NCBI GenBank assembly: GCA_001414485.1
Contig: LLEY01000168.1
Location: 62,001-126,000, forward strand
DNA length: 64,000 nucleotides
Source of the DNA: Calycina herbarum
Lineage: Eukaryota; Ascomycota; Leotiomycetes; Helotiales; Pezizellaceae
Direction of reading: 5' to 3'
A program made the position numbers and the translations under genes. The notes beneath the pieces were generated by a model that saw only the letters and a program-made list of their open reading frames with translations, had not been told where the DNA came from and searched no databases. Position 1 is the stretch's first letter. Every line of letters starts with the position of its first letter. Of the stretch, positions 21,078 through 34,019 are shown piece after piece.

Positions 21078-24000
21078 CTAAGCGGGGACGGTAGATCCAC
21101 CGCGTCGCTTGGGGTTGGTTTTGCCCTGTCGCTTTTTGGCTTTGGCTTGCTGGTCGGTACCCTCGATGAAGCGGACAAGTTCATCGATGGTTCGGGAATC
21201 AAGACGCCTAGTTGGCTCGCGGCCTGATGCTGCTGCGGGGGTTTGTCCAACTTGAGGTTGAGGACGAGTCTGTCCAATAGTTGGTCTCATGCCAACACGG
21301 ATGCGACGGGATTGGACGTCCTTTGCATGCTTGGCGATGGAGACAGCATTCTGGGTCAATTGCTCGAGCCAGCTCTCGGCCTCTTTGGTGTTCTTGTCAT
21401 CGGCGCCAAGTTCGCTCTTGAAGATGTTATAGGACTCGCGCATGCGGTTAACGGCCCCCTTTGGTTCCTGGTCAAGTGCAAGAGCTTGAGCAAGTTGGAA
21501 TAGGAGTGTAGCTGCGTTGACGGAGTTTTTGCCATAGATTTCCTCACAGACATTGAGCGAGGCTTCAAACCAGAGACGTGACTGGTGGTAATCCTTCAGG
21601 TGTTGGAGCATAACGGCGGCGTTGTTAAGGGTCGTGATGGAATCTGGGTGGTTTGGACCATAAATAACTTTCCAAAGCTCCAAAGCGTGCTTGACGTAGC
21701 TGAGGGCAAGCTTTGAGTCTCCAAGTCCGTGGCAAAACAACCCAAGATTAAGATAACTCAGAAGGGTCTCGGCATTGTCAACACCAAGAGTTCTTTCGGA
21801 AACAATTACGGCCTTGCGAGCAAGCTCAACGGCTGCCTCCTTCTCGTCTAGTTGATAGTACAACATCGATAATGTATTGTAGACCCGGGCAACCTCGGGG
21901 TGAATGATGCCGTAGATCTGTTCGTGTAGAGACAATGACTCTAGTAACAGCTCTTGACCAAGCTTCTTTTGACCTTGAAGAATTGAGATCCGACCAGCTT
22001 CAAGCGCCTCTTCCGCTAAAGAGCTTCTTGGCGACGCCTCTTTAATGATCGGCACCACATTGAGAATGTCATCTGGGACAAATGTATGTGGAACAACCAC
22101 AGCTGGAGGGGCTGCTGGAGATGCATCACGCTTCTTCTTCTTCTTGCTGCTAGTGTTGTGACCATTGACGCCATTTTCTTTTGGCACTAAGGAACCATTG
22201 GTAGCTAGAGGCGCTGGCTGTTCAACGACTTTCTGCTCGCTGGAGAAACGATAATCCTTCACCTCAAGTTGTAAGCCAAGTTTCAAGGAAACTTCTCGGA
22301 GAAGTTGGAGGTGCTTGATGCTGGAAGACCATGTGGCCTCAACAGTATATTGGTAGCGGCGCAGAATTTGGCTCTCAATCTCTTGCTTCAAACTCTCTGG
22401 GGTGACCTTCTCAAATGACAAGTCCGCTTCTTTGTACAATGAAACGAGGCTTGCGTCAAGGTCGGCCTTTGGCTTATCATTGAGGCTTGTTCCGAGCAGG
22501 CAGTTGAGCAGATGGGCGATGCATGAACCAGTCAATGGGATTGGCAAGTATCTAAGGTATTTGCCAGCAACGTGCTTGAATGCTCGGGATACCATTTCTT
22601 GAACCGCAAGATTGCGGACAGACTCAAGTTTCTTCCCTTCTGCGAGCTGGGCGATCTTGCCAAGATATCTAACGTTGATACCTCGCTTGTGTAATAAGCG
22701 AGTGAAAGATTGACCGTCCATAGGATATCCAACGTCACCTTCTCTAAGATCGTTGATAAGTTCGGGAAGGACAGTGTCACGAAGGAACTTGCATGCCAGT
22801 CTGACATCTTGCTCATCCTGTTCCATCTCTTCCTTTTCGGCGTCAGTTTGAGGAACCTGGCCACTGAAAGCATCAGGGTTCAGGGAGAATTTGAAATCGC
22901 CAACATCGATTCTTTCCTTGTCGTCGGCTGCTTTAACATCGACGGCTGTCTCCTCTCCTTCCTTGGTCTCAGCGGTAAGGTCCTTCGATTCGGTTGTGGA
23001 CTCCTCAGCTGGTTTGTCCTCCACTTTCTTGACTTCATCTGAGCCATCTTTTTGTCTTCTTGAAGCCAACTCGGCGTTGACCCACTCGCGCATCTTGATC
23101 TTCCAGTAGTTTTCGATGAGCTCGGGTCTCAATACAGTCATTCTGTGAGGATATGCGCTTTCGCTTGCAGCCTCAGTTGATTCCGAGCTGGCGATTGCAG
23201 TTCCAAATTCCTCCATCCACGATATATCGAGGGGGGTGATTCTGTACAAGTCCAGTACATATTTTCTGCCGTCAGTTCCGAGAAGTCCTTTGGTTTCAAC
23301 GCTACCTTCCAGTTCGTGGCGCTTTCCATCCTTGTCCCAAACAGCATGTTTCTTGACCTTCAAAGCCTGAGATAACTTCTCGAATGGAGCAGCGAATTGC
23401 TCGTTGTCTGCAACAACATCTTTTCCATCAACTGCACCATAGTCGATTTGGTTCTCTCCTGGGTCTCGTTGCTTGAAAATCCCTGGAACAATGCTTTGAC
23501 CAACAAGACGCTTTCCTAGGTAGTCAACCACGACAGTACCAGGGGTAAATAAACCATCAATATCCAATTGATTGACCATGCGAACACCCATAACATCCTT
23601 GCCAGTGGCAACTCGTGCAGCCTCATCCCCACCTTCAGATGCAAATGTTCCAACACCATCGGCGCCAAAGGAAAAGAACACATTGTTGTACACGAAGATT
23701 TGAGCGTCTCTATCTTCCGTGGGGTTTAGTGGTGCAACCTCACCTCGCGCAACTAGCATAGCACCTCTTGCAGCAGTATCATTATAATCAGCGAAAAGCT
23801 TGGAGGTCAAACGTTCGCGGAAAACACGATCGTGCACATTCTCCTTTGGCAATTCTCTTGTTGACTGAAACTCTTCGTTCCAATCACGCAATGTATCGGT
23901 GTTTTCGATTCCAGAAATGAGAAAGCTCTCTTGGGTACGTGTAATATCGGCTTGGTGAGTCACAAGTGGTGAGGTTGTGCTGGGTACAATCCATGGACTC

Positions 24001-25145
24001 GAAGGTGTGGCATTTGTGATTTGAAAGGTAGCTAGAGGCTCTCTGATGTTGGAAACTTCGAGGAGAGATTTGAAAGATGCCTCAAATGACGGAGATAGCT
24101 CGCTAATTAATGTTAAAAGCGAATGCGCAGACGCTGCTTTTGGGGCGGGCCGTGGAAATGGATCAAATTTGCCGTTTGAAGACTTATTCACATAAAATCC
24201 AGAGACGTGAGAAGTAATAGAGATTTGCTCGCCCTCGTTGGTTGTAAGCAAAAGGTAAATGAGGTGGCCCTTTTGTCGGAGATGATATGGGGGAGGGTTC
24301 CAAGGTGATACTGAGATTGATTTCACAGTTCTCGGAGGTGCCTCCTGATCTCGAGGAACGAGGGTGTTTATCGATCCCAGTGCTGAGAAATCGTATCCCA
24401 CAACTCCAGAGTCCTCTGGTGCAGCTGCTGCGCTGGCTGCTTGAGCCCCTGTGTTGACAGAGTCAAAAAGCGAGGAACCCGATGTGATGCCAGTAAGAGT
24501 ATCAGTACGGTCTCCTGCAGCTCCAATGATCTCCCTAATCCTGACAACGTGTAGTCTAGCTTCCTTCTCGGTATATGGGTCTTGGACCAAGGTGAGTTGA
24601 GGCATCTCCGTCAGGCCGCTGACTTCGGATATCTGTAAAAAGTCGTTGACTCTTTTTCCTTCGTGTTCGAGATGGAAGCAGGAGTATTGAAAGGTACCGG
24701 GGAGTTCGATGACCGATTGGCGTACGTCATGGATGGATTCTTGGTTCGATACCTATGCGAGTTAGAGATGTTCTTGCTCAGATTCTGGTGCTGCAATACC
24801 ATGATCTGAATTTCTTTCGGGTCATATGGAAGGTTGACCGTCAATTGAAAGATGGCTTGAGAAACAAGTTAGCATAAAACTCCCCAACCACACACATTTG
24901 ATGGCATAGATTTCCAGAAGTCCACCTACTTTCACTATTCTGATCCCCCCCATCTGCCACTTCTGTTTCTTCGCCATTGGTAGAGGCATCGCCCTCAACT
25001 ACCTTCTGCACGATTTCTGACCCATTGGTCATGGTATCTATGGCAGAAATAGCATTAGCAGGTGTTTCCCTGTAGTATTACACAACATGATTAGACTGGT
25101 AGCAGTGGTGGACGTACCAGGGGAGGATTCGGTTGTGTCGGCCAT
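21078..25145 (-). CDS. CLU1: Clustered mitochondria protein Clu1/Tif31
   Basis: Four exons: 25145-25118, 25037-24930, 24855-24800 and 24752-21078, giving 1288 residues, normal for the family. The three small 5' exons were placed by splice signals and by the N-terminal block. MADTTESSPDTMTNGSE leads to IFQLTVNLPYDPKEIQIM, then VSNQESIHDVRQSVIELPG, YSCFHLEHEGKRVNDF and the motif VQDPYTEKEARLHVVR, which continues into the long ORF. The CLU domain spans roughly 350-600 (WNEEFQSTRELPKE...DRVFRERL), and the central region follows with GQSFTRLLHKRGINVRYLG. TPR repeats occupy about 970-1185, and a basic tail ends the protein. Clu1 is a cytosolic, ribosome-associated RNA-binding protein needed for normal mitochondrial distribution and co-purifies with eIF3. 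It is divergent from the orphan gene at 25922. Confidence 0.96.
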
Positions 25146-25921
25146 GTTGACAGTGGAAAAGTGTAGATAATACAGAGAAGATCCAAACCACAGTCAACTG
25201 AGAGGATGGGCAGTAGGCACAAATTATCAAATGAAATAGGAACGAGTATTTTCAGGCAAGAGGAGTGTCGTAGAATTACAATGAAAGAAAGGGGTTCGAA
25301 GTTGTTTTTTGGAGAGAGCGCGCAAAGATGGCCTCTTGTAGGGATCATGGCGGAGGAGCTCCAGAAAAAATCCAGAAGAAAGTTCGGCTTCCCGAAGAAT
25401 CCCGGAGCAGGGGAGAGGCTTGGCATCGGCAGCCTCGTGATGCGCAATAAAAGCGGCAGTGAATAGCTCTTTGCTCTCGCTTTTAAAGATAATTTAGTAT
25501 CTCTAGATGTTCTCGCATTAAATGATCTGAATTATAAATCTAAAAGTCACCCTGCTGAGGGGATACCTACTCGAAATATCCTTCAAAGTGAGAGCAATTG
25601 TAGGTCCTGAAGTATACCCGAGGCATTTATTTACTGCCGCTTTTCCGCTCCGCTTTGCGCTTGGTTTCCCCAGGCCTGGGCAACGAAAACCAAACAACAA
25701 CATTGACATCAACAAATACAATATAAAGTTTTTGCTAGAACTTTTGGGCGTTTGCATCTTCAATTGCGCTATTGCATTTCTTGGGTCGCAAGACCGAGCA
25801 TTTCACCTTGCTTTTTGCTTCATTACTTTGCTTATGAGCCTTAGAAATAATTGTCAATGAAGAGGTATGTTTTAGTCCAATTTCCCCATAACAACTGCTA
25901 AATAGTGATAGGTTATCCAAC
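25146..25921. promoter_or_regulatory. Shared divergent promoter region of CLU1 and the 905-residue orphan gene
   Basis: 776 bases between outward-facing start codons. No conserved site recognised with confidence. Confidence 0.5.
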
Positions 25922-28639
25922 ATGGAATCCAAAAATTACAATACTGGCATTCAATTGCATGGCTTTACACCAGTTCGACGGAGAGAGTGTGATATAACTA
26001 CAAAACAACATAATGGGGGCGAGCAGGAGCAGGAATGGACAACAGCAAGATGCCATCGTTTACTACGGGCTTTGACTTCACGAGTCGCAATTCTCAAAAA
26101 GGAACTCTCCTTGATTTCCTCTAGTTCAGGAGCTAATCAAGGAGCAAACCAAAACGGGGTAAAGGTTACAAAAGCAAACCGACAGCGCTCAAGCTACCCA
26201 AACGACGATGCGGATTGGACAAAGACAGGACCGAAAAAGAATAAACTCAAGCGAACATATTCGAATAGAGGAGGGAGAAATAGAGGTAGTCGAGTTATTC
26301 CAAATACGCCACGAACAGGATCAGTTGCAGGTGGGAGGAAGGCACTTATACCTGGGGAAATACTGGTCCCAACACCTATTTTGGCTCGAGCAAGGGGGGA
26401 ACTGCCAATCGAGGAGGATTCTTTGATCACCAACTATGAGGCGGAAGGGCAGCAAACAGGAAGGAACAATCGACTTGCGAGTCAAGGAGAATCGGGTCTT
26501 CGACTATCTGGATCAATGCGAGGCTTGCGACAATCGACCACTGCGTCCCGTTATGCGATTTATGAGGGCCTGCACAATGGACTTGAGACTCTTCTAAGAT
26601 CTACAAATGACCAACCGAAGGAAATCAGAAAGGGCGCGAGATCCATGTTCTCAATGTGCCTTCGAGCTGTTCCGGAATACATTGAGCAAGAGGAGGCTTC
26701 ATCAATCGCCTATTTGGAGGAGACTGGCACAAAATCTGCAATCGATACCCGAGATATAACAGCAGAGATATACAACGATTTGGAATATTTCGGAACATCG
26801 GGTCATGGGTGGAAGCATTTGAGAGTTGTTGTTCGATCGCATGGCATCAAAGTTCTCACGGACGCAATTCGGGCTGGACTTCTCGAAGTTCAATTTTGCA
26901 GCATTCTAATAACGCTCTGCCTTCAAAACTCCGGTACCGAAGAAGCGGAGCGTTTGTTATCCTCCCTTCTAGGATCTGGTCCCTTTCCAGCGCCCAAAAC
27001 ACTTTACGATCAAGTACCGCGGTCGATTTTGTTACTGAGAAAATTCGCTGAAGAGACTGGTCGTCATACCTTCGAGTACCAACAGCTGGCAAATTTGCTT
27101 TCAAGCGGTCTATTGCCACTCGGCTGGCTAGCTACAAGAGATTTCCGGTCTTTCTGGACTGGAGTGGTTCAAAGGATTTCACCAGGACCAATGGACTCTG
27201 GTGTCTTGGCCTTCCTTGATATTTCTTTGCCCTTGATAGCGGGCTCAGATTACTTGGGAAAAGGCTTTACGGAACCAATTCTCGAGGCCATCGAATCGAC
27301 ATTTTCAAGCCTGCTCACAACAATTCTTTCCATTTTGATTCTTAGTATGGAAACCAAGGATTTGGCATCAGCCAATACGTGCGGAACTCTTGTGATCCTC
27401 TTTCGGGGGTCTCTGGTGCAGTTTGAAGCTTCATATCCTTCAGAAGGTCAATCCGCTCTATTGCTCGTCGCAAACCTGTTTGCTGAAGGCTTTGGAAACC
27501 TTGAACAAGACTTATCTCTCGTTTGGACTATACTTGGCCAACTACGCGAACGTCTCAATGGCTCTGAGGATAGTTCCAAGGAATATGATAACGTTGTTAC
27601 ATTCATATGCTCCGTGGCACGTTGCTGTGGCCGCGGATCTGCAAGTTCGGGGTTTGAACACCTAGAAATTCTACACAAGACGCTGGAGAAGAGCATTGAG
27701 AATTTGGAAGATAGTGCTGCTTTCCAAGGGCTTATTGTTGATAGTGCCATGGCCTTTGCAAATCAAACCCCTGAACCAGATCACATCAATTATGCGTCAA
27801 GTCTAGAGAAGAAGTTCAGCCGAAGGAACATTCAACCACAACATCAGCCTACGATTTGTGAAGCCGGAAATACAAGACGGGGGTTTCGTTGGGAAGAAGG
27901 CATTGGCGAATGGATCACCGCGACTCCTATCAACAACTTCAAAAAGCCCAAGATATTTAGCAAATGTTCAATGGTGAAAACCGTATCCCAATACACAACT
28001 CACCTAGGTCGAAAGAAGAGGGAATGGAGGCCAGTTTGCTCTTTCAACACATCTGTTGAAGCCTCTCCGTCTACCTCAAGTCGGTCAATCACGGAAGTTG
28101 CAGATTCTGTTGACGAGGAAATGAGCGATACTGCGGACTCCAACTCAACTTCTACTCCCGAGGACGAGGAAACATTCTCGGGGGTTTCGATATGCTCCAG
28201 CAGCTCGTCGACTTCTGACAGCCCCGAATCCAATGATCTGCCTGATCAAGCGCCTTTCAAGAGGAGAAAGTTGAGAAGTAGCCAAAATGGGCAACAACTG
28301 GATGAATTCTGCGCCCCTAGCACTTCCTTTTCAGCCTCATCATCGCGACATAGAACAAAATCCCAAAGTGGACGCCAATATTCCGACAGGGCGTCGAAAC
28401 TTGAAGGCCGGGCGCTTCGATCTAGTCAAACATGGCAGACTTTAGATGACAGCGATGATGAGTTAAGCATTCTTTCTGCATCATCGTCGCAACCAGTGTC
28501 CATGGGCCACGATGTCACAGGCAGTCGGAGCAACAGCGATCGTGGTTCCAAACGAGTTCGAATATCGAAACGAAGGAAGTCGGTTATAGGCAGGAGAGCA
28601 TCATTAGAGGCTGAGAGCGAGGATGAATTGTGTCTTTGA
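25922..28639 (+). CDS. Uncharacterised 905-residue, probably nuclear protein
   Basis: Single long exon from ATG 25922. I do not recognise a named domain. The N-terminus has a short helical block (ARCHRLLRALTSRVAILKKELS), then a basic disordered linker. The middle, about 210-660, is an all-helical region with conserved-looking blocks: RYAIYEGLHNGLETLLRS, KGARSMFSMCLRAVPEYIEQEE, GWKHLRVVVRSHGIKVLTDAI and LCLQNSGTEEAERLL, resembling a HEAT-like repeat scaffold. The C-terminal 200 residues are acidic/Ser-rich with several basic clusters (FKRRKLRSS, SKRVRISKRRKSVIGRR) that look like nuclear localisation signals. The length, single frame and codon pattern leave little doubt it is a gene. A role in the nucleus is inference from composition only. 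Confidence 0.85.
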   Translation: MESKNYNTGIQLHGFTPVRRRECDITTKQHNGGEQEQEWTTARCHRLLRALTSRVAILKKELSLISSSSGANQGANQNGVKVTKANRQRSSYPNDDADWTKTGPKKNKLKRTYSNRGGRNRGSRVIPNTPRTGSVAGGRKALIPGEILVPTPILARARGELPIEEDSLITNYEAEGQQTGRNNRLASQGESGLRLSGSMRGLRQSTTASRYAIYEGLHNGLETLLRSTNDQPKEIRKGARSMFSMCLRAVPEYIEQEEASSIAYLEETGTKSAIDTRDITAEIYNDLEYFGTSGHGWKHLRVVVRSHGIKVLTDAIRAGLLEVQFCSILITLCLQNSGTEEAERLLSSLLGSGPFPAPKTLYDQVPRSILLLRKFAEETGRHTFEYQQLANLLSSGLLPLGWLATRDFRSFWTGVVQRISPGPMDSGVLAFLDISLPLIAGSDYLGKGFTEPILEAIESTFSSLLTTILSILILSMETKDLASANTCGTLVILFRGSLVQFEASYPSEGQSALLLVANLFAEGFGNLEQDLSLVWTILGQLRERLNGSEDSSKEYDNVVTFICSVARCCGRGSASSGFEHLEILHKTLEKSIENLEDSAAFQGLIVDSAMAFANQTPEPDHINYASSLEKKFSRRNIQPQHQPTICEAGNTRRGFRWEEGIGEWITATPINNFKKPKIFSKCSMVKTVSQYTTHLGRKKREWRPVCSFNTSVEASPSTSSRSITEVADSVDEEMSDTADSNSTSTPEDEETFSGVSICSSSSSTSDSPESNDLPDQAPFKRRKLRSSQNGQQLDEFCAPSTSFSASSSRHRTKSQSGRQYSDRASKLEGRALRSSQTWQTLDDSDDELSILSASSSQPVSMGHDVTGSRSNSDRGSKRVRISKRRKSVIGRRASLEAESEDELCL

Positions 28640-31600
28640 TCCACCTTGACCCCAAGGAATTGGGCAACAATAACCGTCGTACATGAGCCTTGTCGTCTAA
28701 GATGTCTCCTTGCGTATTCGAGGGAGATCTCATACGAGTCCACTGTAGCAACAACTGTGGGCATGGCAGACTTTTATCGCCATTGCAAATCAACGTGATA
28801 TGCCGTCTATAAAAATTCGGTTATTCGGCGTGTGTGTGTTTGATCGCCAGCAGGGCGGCTATGCCATTTGGGGCGTTGAGACAACCATTGTCGCAAGCTA
28901 TATTTTGAGCCTCCTCTTTCGACGCAGTTCGGCGATAGGGAGGAGGGCTTCTGTGGTTATGCATAAGCCAGTCCAGTTTCCTTACGTGGCTTTTGTGTAT
29001 GATGTGCAATCTTGTGCTTAGCGTGTGAGAAACATATCGGCGCGATGCATTAAACGGAACGAGCGGTAGATGGACTAGAATGTACCGATTAGATATGGAA
29101 AATCGGATCAAGAGGAAGAAGGGCTTGTTTTGGAGTTTTTATGAAGTGTTGCTTGGGGTAGGAATTGTGGTTTTTTTGCATGACATTGGGGGAAACGGCC
29201 GGGAGTTTTTGTTTCGATACCAAGTTTTTTAGGAAATTCGTTGGAAATCCAAATTCATGACTAGAAAAAAGAAATCTGTTTTGAGACTTTGAAGTGAAAA
29301 TCCGGAATCTAACTCAAACTACTCCATGCCGTATTGAAGTTTGCGAAAGAGGGTGTTATGTTCAATGTTCATATTATTTCCGGTGCACGAGGGAAATGGA
29401 TCGGAATTGGCAAGCGATTCAAATAGAGTGCTTGTACCCCACAACTGGGGAAACAGATTAAAAATTTAACTGCTTCGTGACACGGCACGGCACGGGCAGG
29501 CACTTTACTTTTCCCCATGTTTAATTTATGAGATGTGGAGGAGGGAGGCTTAACTGATTAACTTTTATCATCACTCGGGATACGAACCTAGTTTACACAA
29601 AATGGTGATCCATCTTGCAGACTTTCGAGCTTTGGGAAGGAGGAAAAAGAAAATGTTTTAGGCCGTGGAGGTGTTTTTGAATGGAGGCGGTTTCATTGGT
29701 AGGTAAGAGGTGGTGTTTACCCCGTAGATGTGAGATGGGATCCACCGATATGCTTCACGATAACTATTGAAGATGATGCCAGGTTGATAGAAATGACTCC
29801 GAGATGAGGTGATCTTGGGCCCAAGATGTCAGATGGTCTGAGAGAAGGAGAAACTAGTTTCTTGGTGGCTCGGCTTTGATTCAAGAAGTTGGTGAACCGT
29901 GTGATGGACGAAGAAACGAACTCAAAAGTTATCTTCAAATAATGGTCGTCGCCGTGAGGTGCGCGCCTGGAGACTACCGGTCCCCCGAACTGGGCATGTT
30001 TCGTGCCGTTGGGTTTCGGGTGGACATTGAGGTGCTCATCTCATTAAAATGTGTTGGCAGAGTCACCTCTGAGTCGGTGCGTTTGAGGATATGTCATCAC
30101 TCCCACCGAACAACAGATGAAGTGCAAAGAATGTCGCGTGTGCTGCGATGATGATCAAGATAAGGAACAGGACCCAGATAAGAAGTTGAAGCTGGTGGCG
30201 TCGCAGGTCTGTTTTTGATGGCGCAAGAAATATGGTGTTTCAACTTTCCCAAGGATGGCTTGAGTGCTTCCTGCAACCTTGTTCCTGCAGATAGAGGCAA
30301 GATTTGCCGATTGGAAGATTCAGGGGGGGAACAGATGATCTGTGATAGTCCATCCCATCCTGACAAGTGACCATCGACAGGCAGATCATTGGTAGAGAAA
30401 CCTGGGTACAAATGTTTGGCGTACTTTTGGTATGGAGCTGTACGAGGACTCCCAGAAGCGCTGAATTTGGCTGATATCAAGGACGAATGAATGAACGAAT
30501 CAACCAAATAACTGCCGGAGTGCGTTGAAGTGTGACCGACGACGACGTCTGGAATACGCAGCTCGTAGACTCGTAAGCTGGTGCTGGTTTGAGTTATCAG
30601 ACGAGCGAGGTTAAGCCAACGCCTTTGCATCCCTTGCTTTCCATGCGCAAATTTGATTTTAGACTTCTTCCCAACAGCGCAAGCGAACTGCCGTGCGACT
30701 CTGCCAGAAGGAATGTTCTTCAACAGTCCATTTCATGCGAGAAGGATGATGAATAAGAAAACTGACAAGCCATCATCGTTTCAAAGGACACCCGACAGAC
30801 CGTTGAACTGACTGAGCCACGAAATGACAACACCCCCGTTTTCCGCCACAATGCCTTTCGGGTCGGCCGTCGTCGGTGAGGTCGTACTGCTGACGATAGA
30901 AGATGGTACAGTATGTTTGTTTACTGCGTAGGAATACCGAATGTACCAGACTTACTATTCAAAGTAAGTCTGGGTTTATAATACATGGTACAGCGAAGAA
31001 GGATGGACAATTAATGCCAGGCTCATCTCACGTCCTTTTAATTGTCACAGGTTTGAGTTCCATTTGACATGACAGGCTGAAGTCCAGCATCCCATGCCAT
31101 GGCCTCCGTCACCGAGCAATTGGCAGCCTCCGGAAATTTCATCAGTGCAGCCAGCAGCACTCCTGAGTCCTCCACACCTCCTCCCACCTCCTCCCACAAC
31201 AAGCCGATACACCACTGCTAGTACTGTACACCCCGCTGCCAAAGCCTCGAGAGTCAAGGGCCCTATGGAAATTCAGTGGATTTCTTCATCTGCAAGGGAC
31301 CAAGCAGGCCTATGTGGCAGGCTAGTGAAGAGCCCACTTGGGGGTACCTCAGTGGAGAAGCAAAGCCTACCAAAACATTTCTAGTGACCACCAATCGTGC
31401 CAATCTGCTTGCACAGCAGCCACTCCCTCCTCCCTTGTCCTTCACTGACAGAGCAGGTGCCGCGCGGAAAATGGACAAGCTGCAACATGCATGGAAGTGA
31501 ATGCCCCCTTTCCCCCCGCCCACGGCCAGGGACACTTGGCCCTCCCGAACCCAAGGGAACACCAGGGGGGAATGAGAAGAATTGTGGGGCTGTCCTCCTT

Positions 31601-32082
31601 GTTAATATCAACAGGCGAGCCACACCCACACCCGTCGAGGAATTGCAATCACCATTTTCCTGAATTCCAGAGATCGTCGCTTCTTCAACACCACCGAAGA
31701 GCCTTGGACTTTCTCTGTTTCCTTTCTATTTCTATTTTCGCTCCTTCACTGGTAGCTTTTTCCACCGGAGGGACATTCGCCGAAGCAATTTGCCTTTGCA
31801 TTCACCGCCAGCCGCTGTCAGTCTCACACACATAGCAAACGCAGCCTCGGAATATTGCATTGCATATCTTCTCTTCGACATCCCCAACCCAAACACTTTG
31901 CTTAGCAGGCCACCACGATCATTATCATAGCGTAAACTCAAACGCGTCTCTCTGTAAACTGCTGGACAAAAACAGAGGCTTTCACTCTCTTTTCATATCA
32001 AGACGCCAGTCGTCCTTGACATACCATTCCATACTGGACTCTTATTTTCACCCAAAACGATTCGATTTGACACGATTCCATC
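28640..32082. other. 3.4-kb gene-poor region upstream of the ferric reductase gene
   Basis: No confident gene. A 208-codon open frame without ATG lies on the minus strand at 30097-30723, and an overlapping frame there (about 30065-30220) encodes one strongly hydrophobic stretch (LIWVLFLILIIIAAHATFF); I could not assemble a gene from them. From about 31,100 to 32,080 the DNA is CT-rich on the plus strand, as expected of a long fungal leader or promoter. Confidence 0.5.
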
Positions 32083-34019
32083 ATGACCTCCCAATTCACA
32101 TTACTGGCTTTGGCCATGGCAAGCGTAGTCTCCGCCCAGAACAAAACCTCCTCAGCAGCATCATCACCGAGTGCAGCGGCGGCGGCAGCAGCAGCAGCTC
32201 TTAAGAAGAAGGCTGCGATTCTCAATCAGGACTTTTACAACTACATTTTCATCATCTTGTCCGCGTTGATAGTGGCCATGACGATATGGAGGGTAACCAT
32301 CGAGGCAACGAAATACGTACGAACATTGACCTGCCTCAACAACGAGACCCAAGGATATTTCACCAGACCATCGAAACGATTCGCCAGTATCAAGAAGCAC
32401 ATCCTCTATGCCCCTGTCTTCTCCAAGAGACACAATCGCGAAATTCAATTATCTTCAGCAGTCAATGTAGGAACTTTGCCCACCCGTCTCCAATTGGCCT
32501 TCCTCGCAGGAATCTTCGGTACGAACATCGCTTTCTGTGTCGTCAGCATTTCGTGGAGCGCTCCTCTCGCGACCGTCACCCAGCAATTGAGAAACAGAAC
32601 CGGTATACTCGCTGTTGTCAACATGGTATGGATGGACTCTTGGAATTGATATCACGTGGTTGTCCGTAACTAATGTTCTACCTACAGATCCCTCTTTTCA
32701 TCATGGCAGCCCGCAACAATCCTTTGATCAACTGGCTCAATCTTTCTTTCGATACCTTTAACCTGTTGCACAGATGGTTTGGAAGAATCGTTGTACTCGA
32801 AGCTATTACTCACGCAGCAGCATGGACAGTGGCAACTGTTGCAACTAAAGGATGGGCTGGTGTTCAGGCGTCTATTACTGGGTCACCATTGATCATGTGG
32901 GGTTTTATCGTACGTTGCCAGCCATATCTATCTCTGAAAATATGCTAACATCAGCAGGGTGTGGTCGCCTTCGTTTTCATCTCGATCCAAGCTAGTTCGA
33001 TTCTTCGTCACGCCTTTTACGAGACTTTCAAGTACATTCACATCGCATCCGTTATTCTTGTCATCATTGCCGTCTGGTATCATCTTAAGATTGCAGGTGT
33101 TCCTCAACTCCAACTCCTTTACGGTGTCGTTGCTATCTGGGGGCTTGAGCGGACCTCGCGCGTTGTAAAACTTCTCTACAGAAACTTTGGCAATGGAGGA
33201 AGCAAGACACTGGTTGAGGCTCTCCCAGGAAACGCCTGCCGAGTCACCGTCGAAATGGCCCGTCCATGGACCTTCAAGCCAGGTCAACATGCTTATCTCT
33301 ACATGCCATCCATTGGACTCTTCACATCTCACCCTTTTTCCGTCGCTTGGTCTGAGGAAGCCGAGAGCCTGGACCCGGAAAAGCTCGCTATGAATCGACA
33401 AGACATCCTCGAGATGCAAAAGACCTCCATCTCATTCGTTATTCGAGCACGCACTGGATTCACCAACACGTTATATAAGAAGGCCGAGGCAGCCCCAGAT
33501 GGAAAATTAATCACCAAGTGTTACCCCGAGGGACCATATGGAGGTATGCACATGATGCATTCCTACGGAACAGTCATGCTTTTCGCCGGAGGTATTGGTA
33601 TAACTCATCAAGTCCCTCACGTACGTGATCTTGTCGCTGGCTATGCCAATGGAACTGTCGCGGCCCGCAAAATTGTCCTCGTTTGGATCATTCAATCCCC
33701 AGAGCATCTCGAGTGGATCCGCCCTTGGATGACTGCCATCCTCGCTATGGATAAGAGACGTGATGTCCTCCGTATCATGCTCTTCGTCAGCCGTCCCCGA
33801 TCGACGAAGGAGATTCACAGCCCTTCGGCAACCGTCCAAATGTTCCCCGGTCGACCAAACATCGAGACCCTCATCGACATTGAGATGGAAAGCCAGGTTG
33901 GCGCTATGGGTGTCACAGTCTGTGGTGGTGGTGCTCTCAGTGATGATGTACGAAGTGCATGTCGAGCCAGACAACACGCCGGTAACCTCGACTTCATCGA
34001 GGAGGCATTCTCTTGGTAA
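32083..34019 (+). CDS. Ferric reductase-like transmembrane flavocytochrome (FRE family)
   Basis: Three exons (32083-32625, 32688-32909, 32958-34019), all phase 0, give 608 residues. A signal peptide (about 1-18, ending SVVSA) precedes a Ser/Ala-rich extracellular stretch. The ferric_reduct core has the two bis-haem pairs with 13-residue spacing: His209/His223 (LLHRWFGR...THAAAW) and His283/His297 (YIHIAS...VWYH). The FAD-binding domain shows WTFKPGQHAYLYMP and HPFSVAW (380-386). The NAD(P)H domain shows EGPYGG, GGIGIT (466-471) and the C-terminal CGGGALSDDVR. Proteins of this type move electrons from cytosolic NADPH through FAD and two haems across the membrane to Fe(III) or Cu(II) for high-affinity metal uptake. 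There is no ferroxidase or permease partner in the window. The polyalanine run after the signal peptide is unusual but harmless. Confidence 0.93.
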
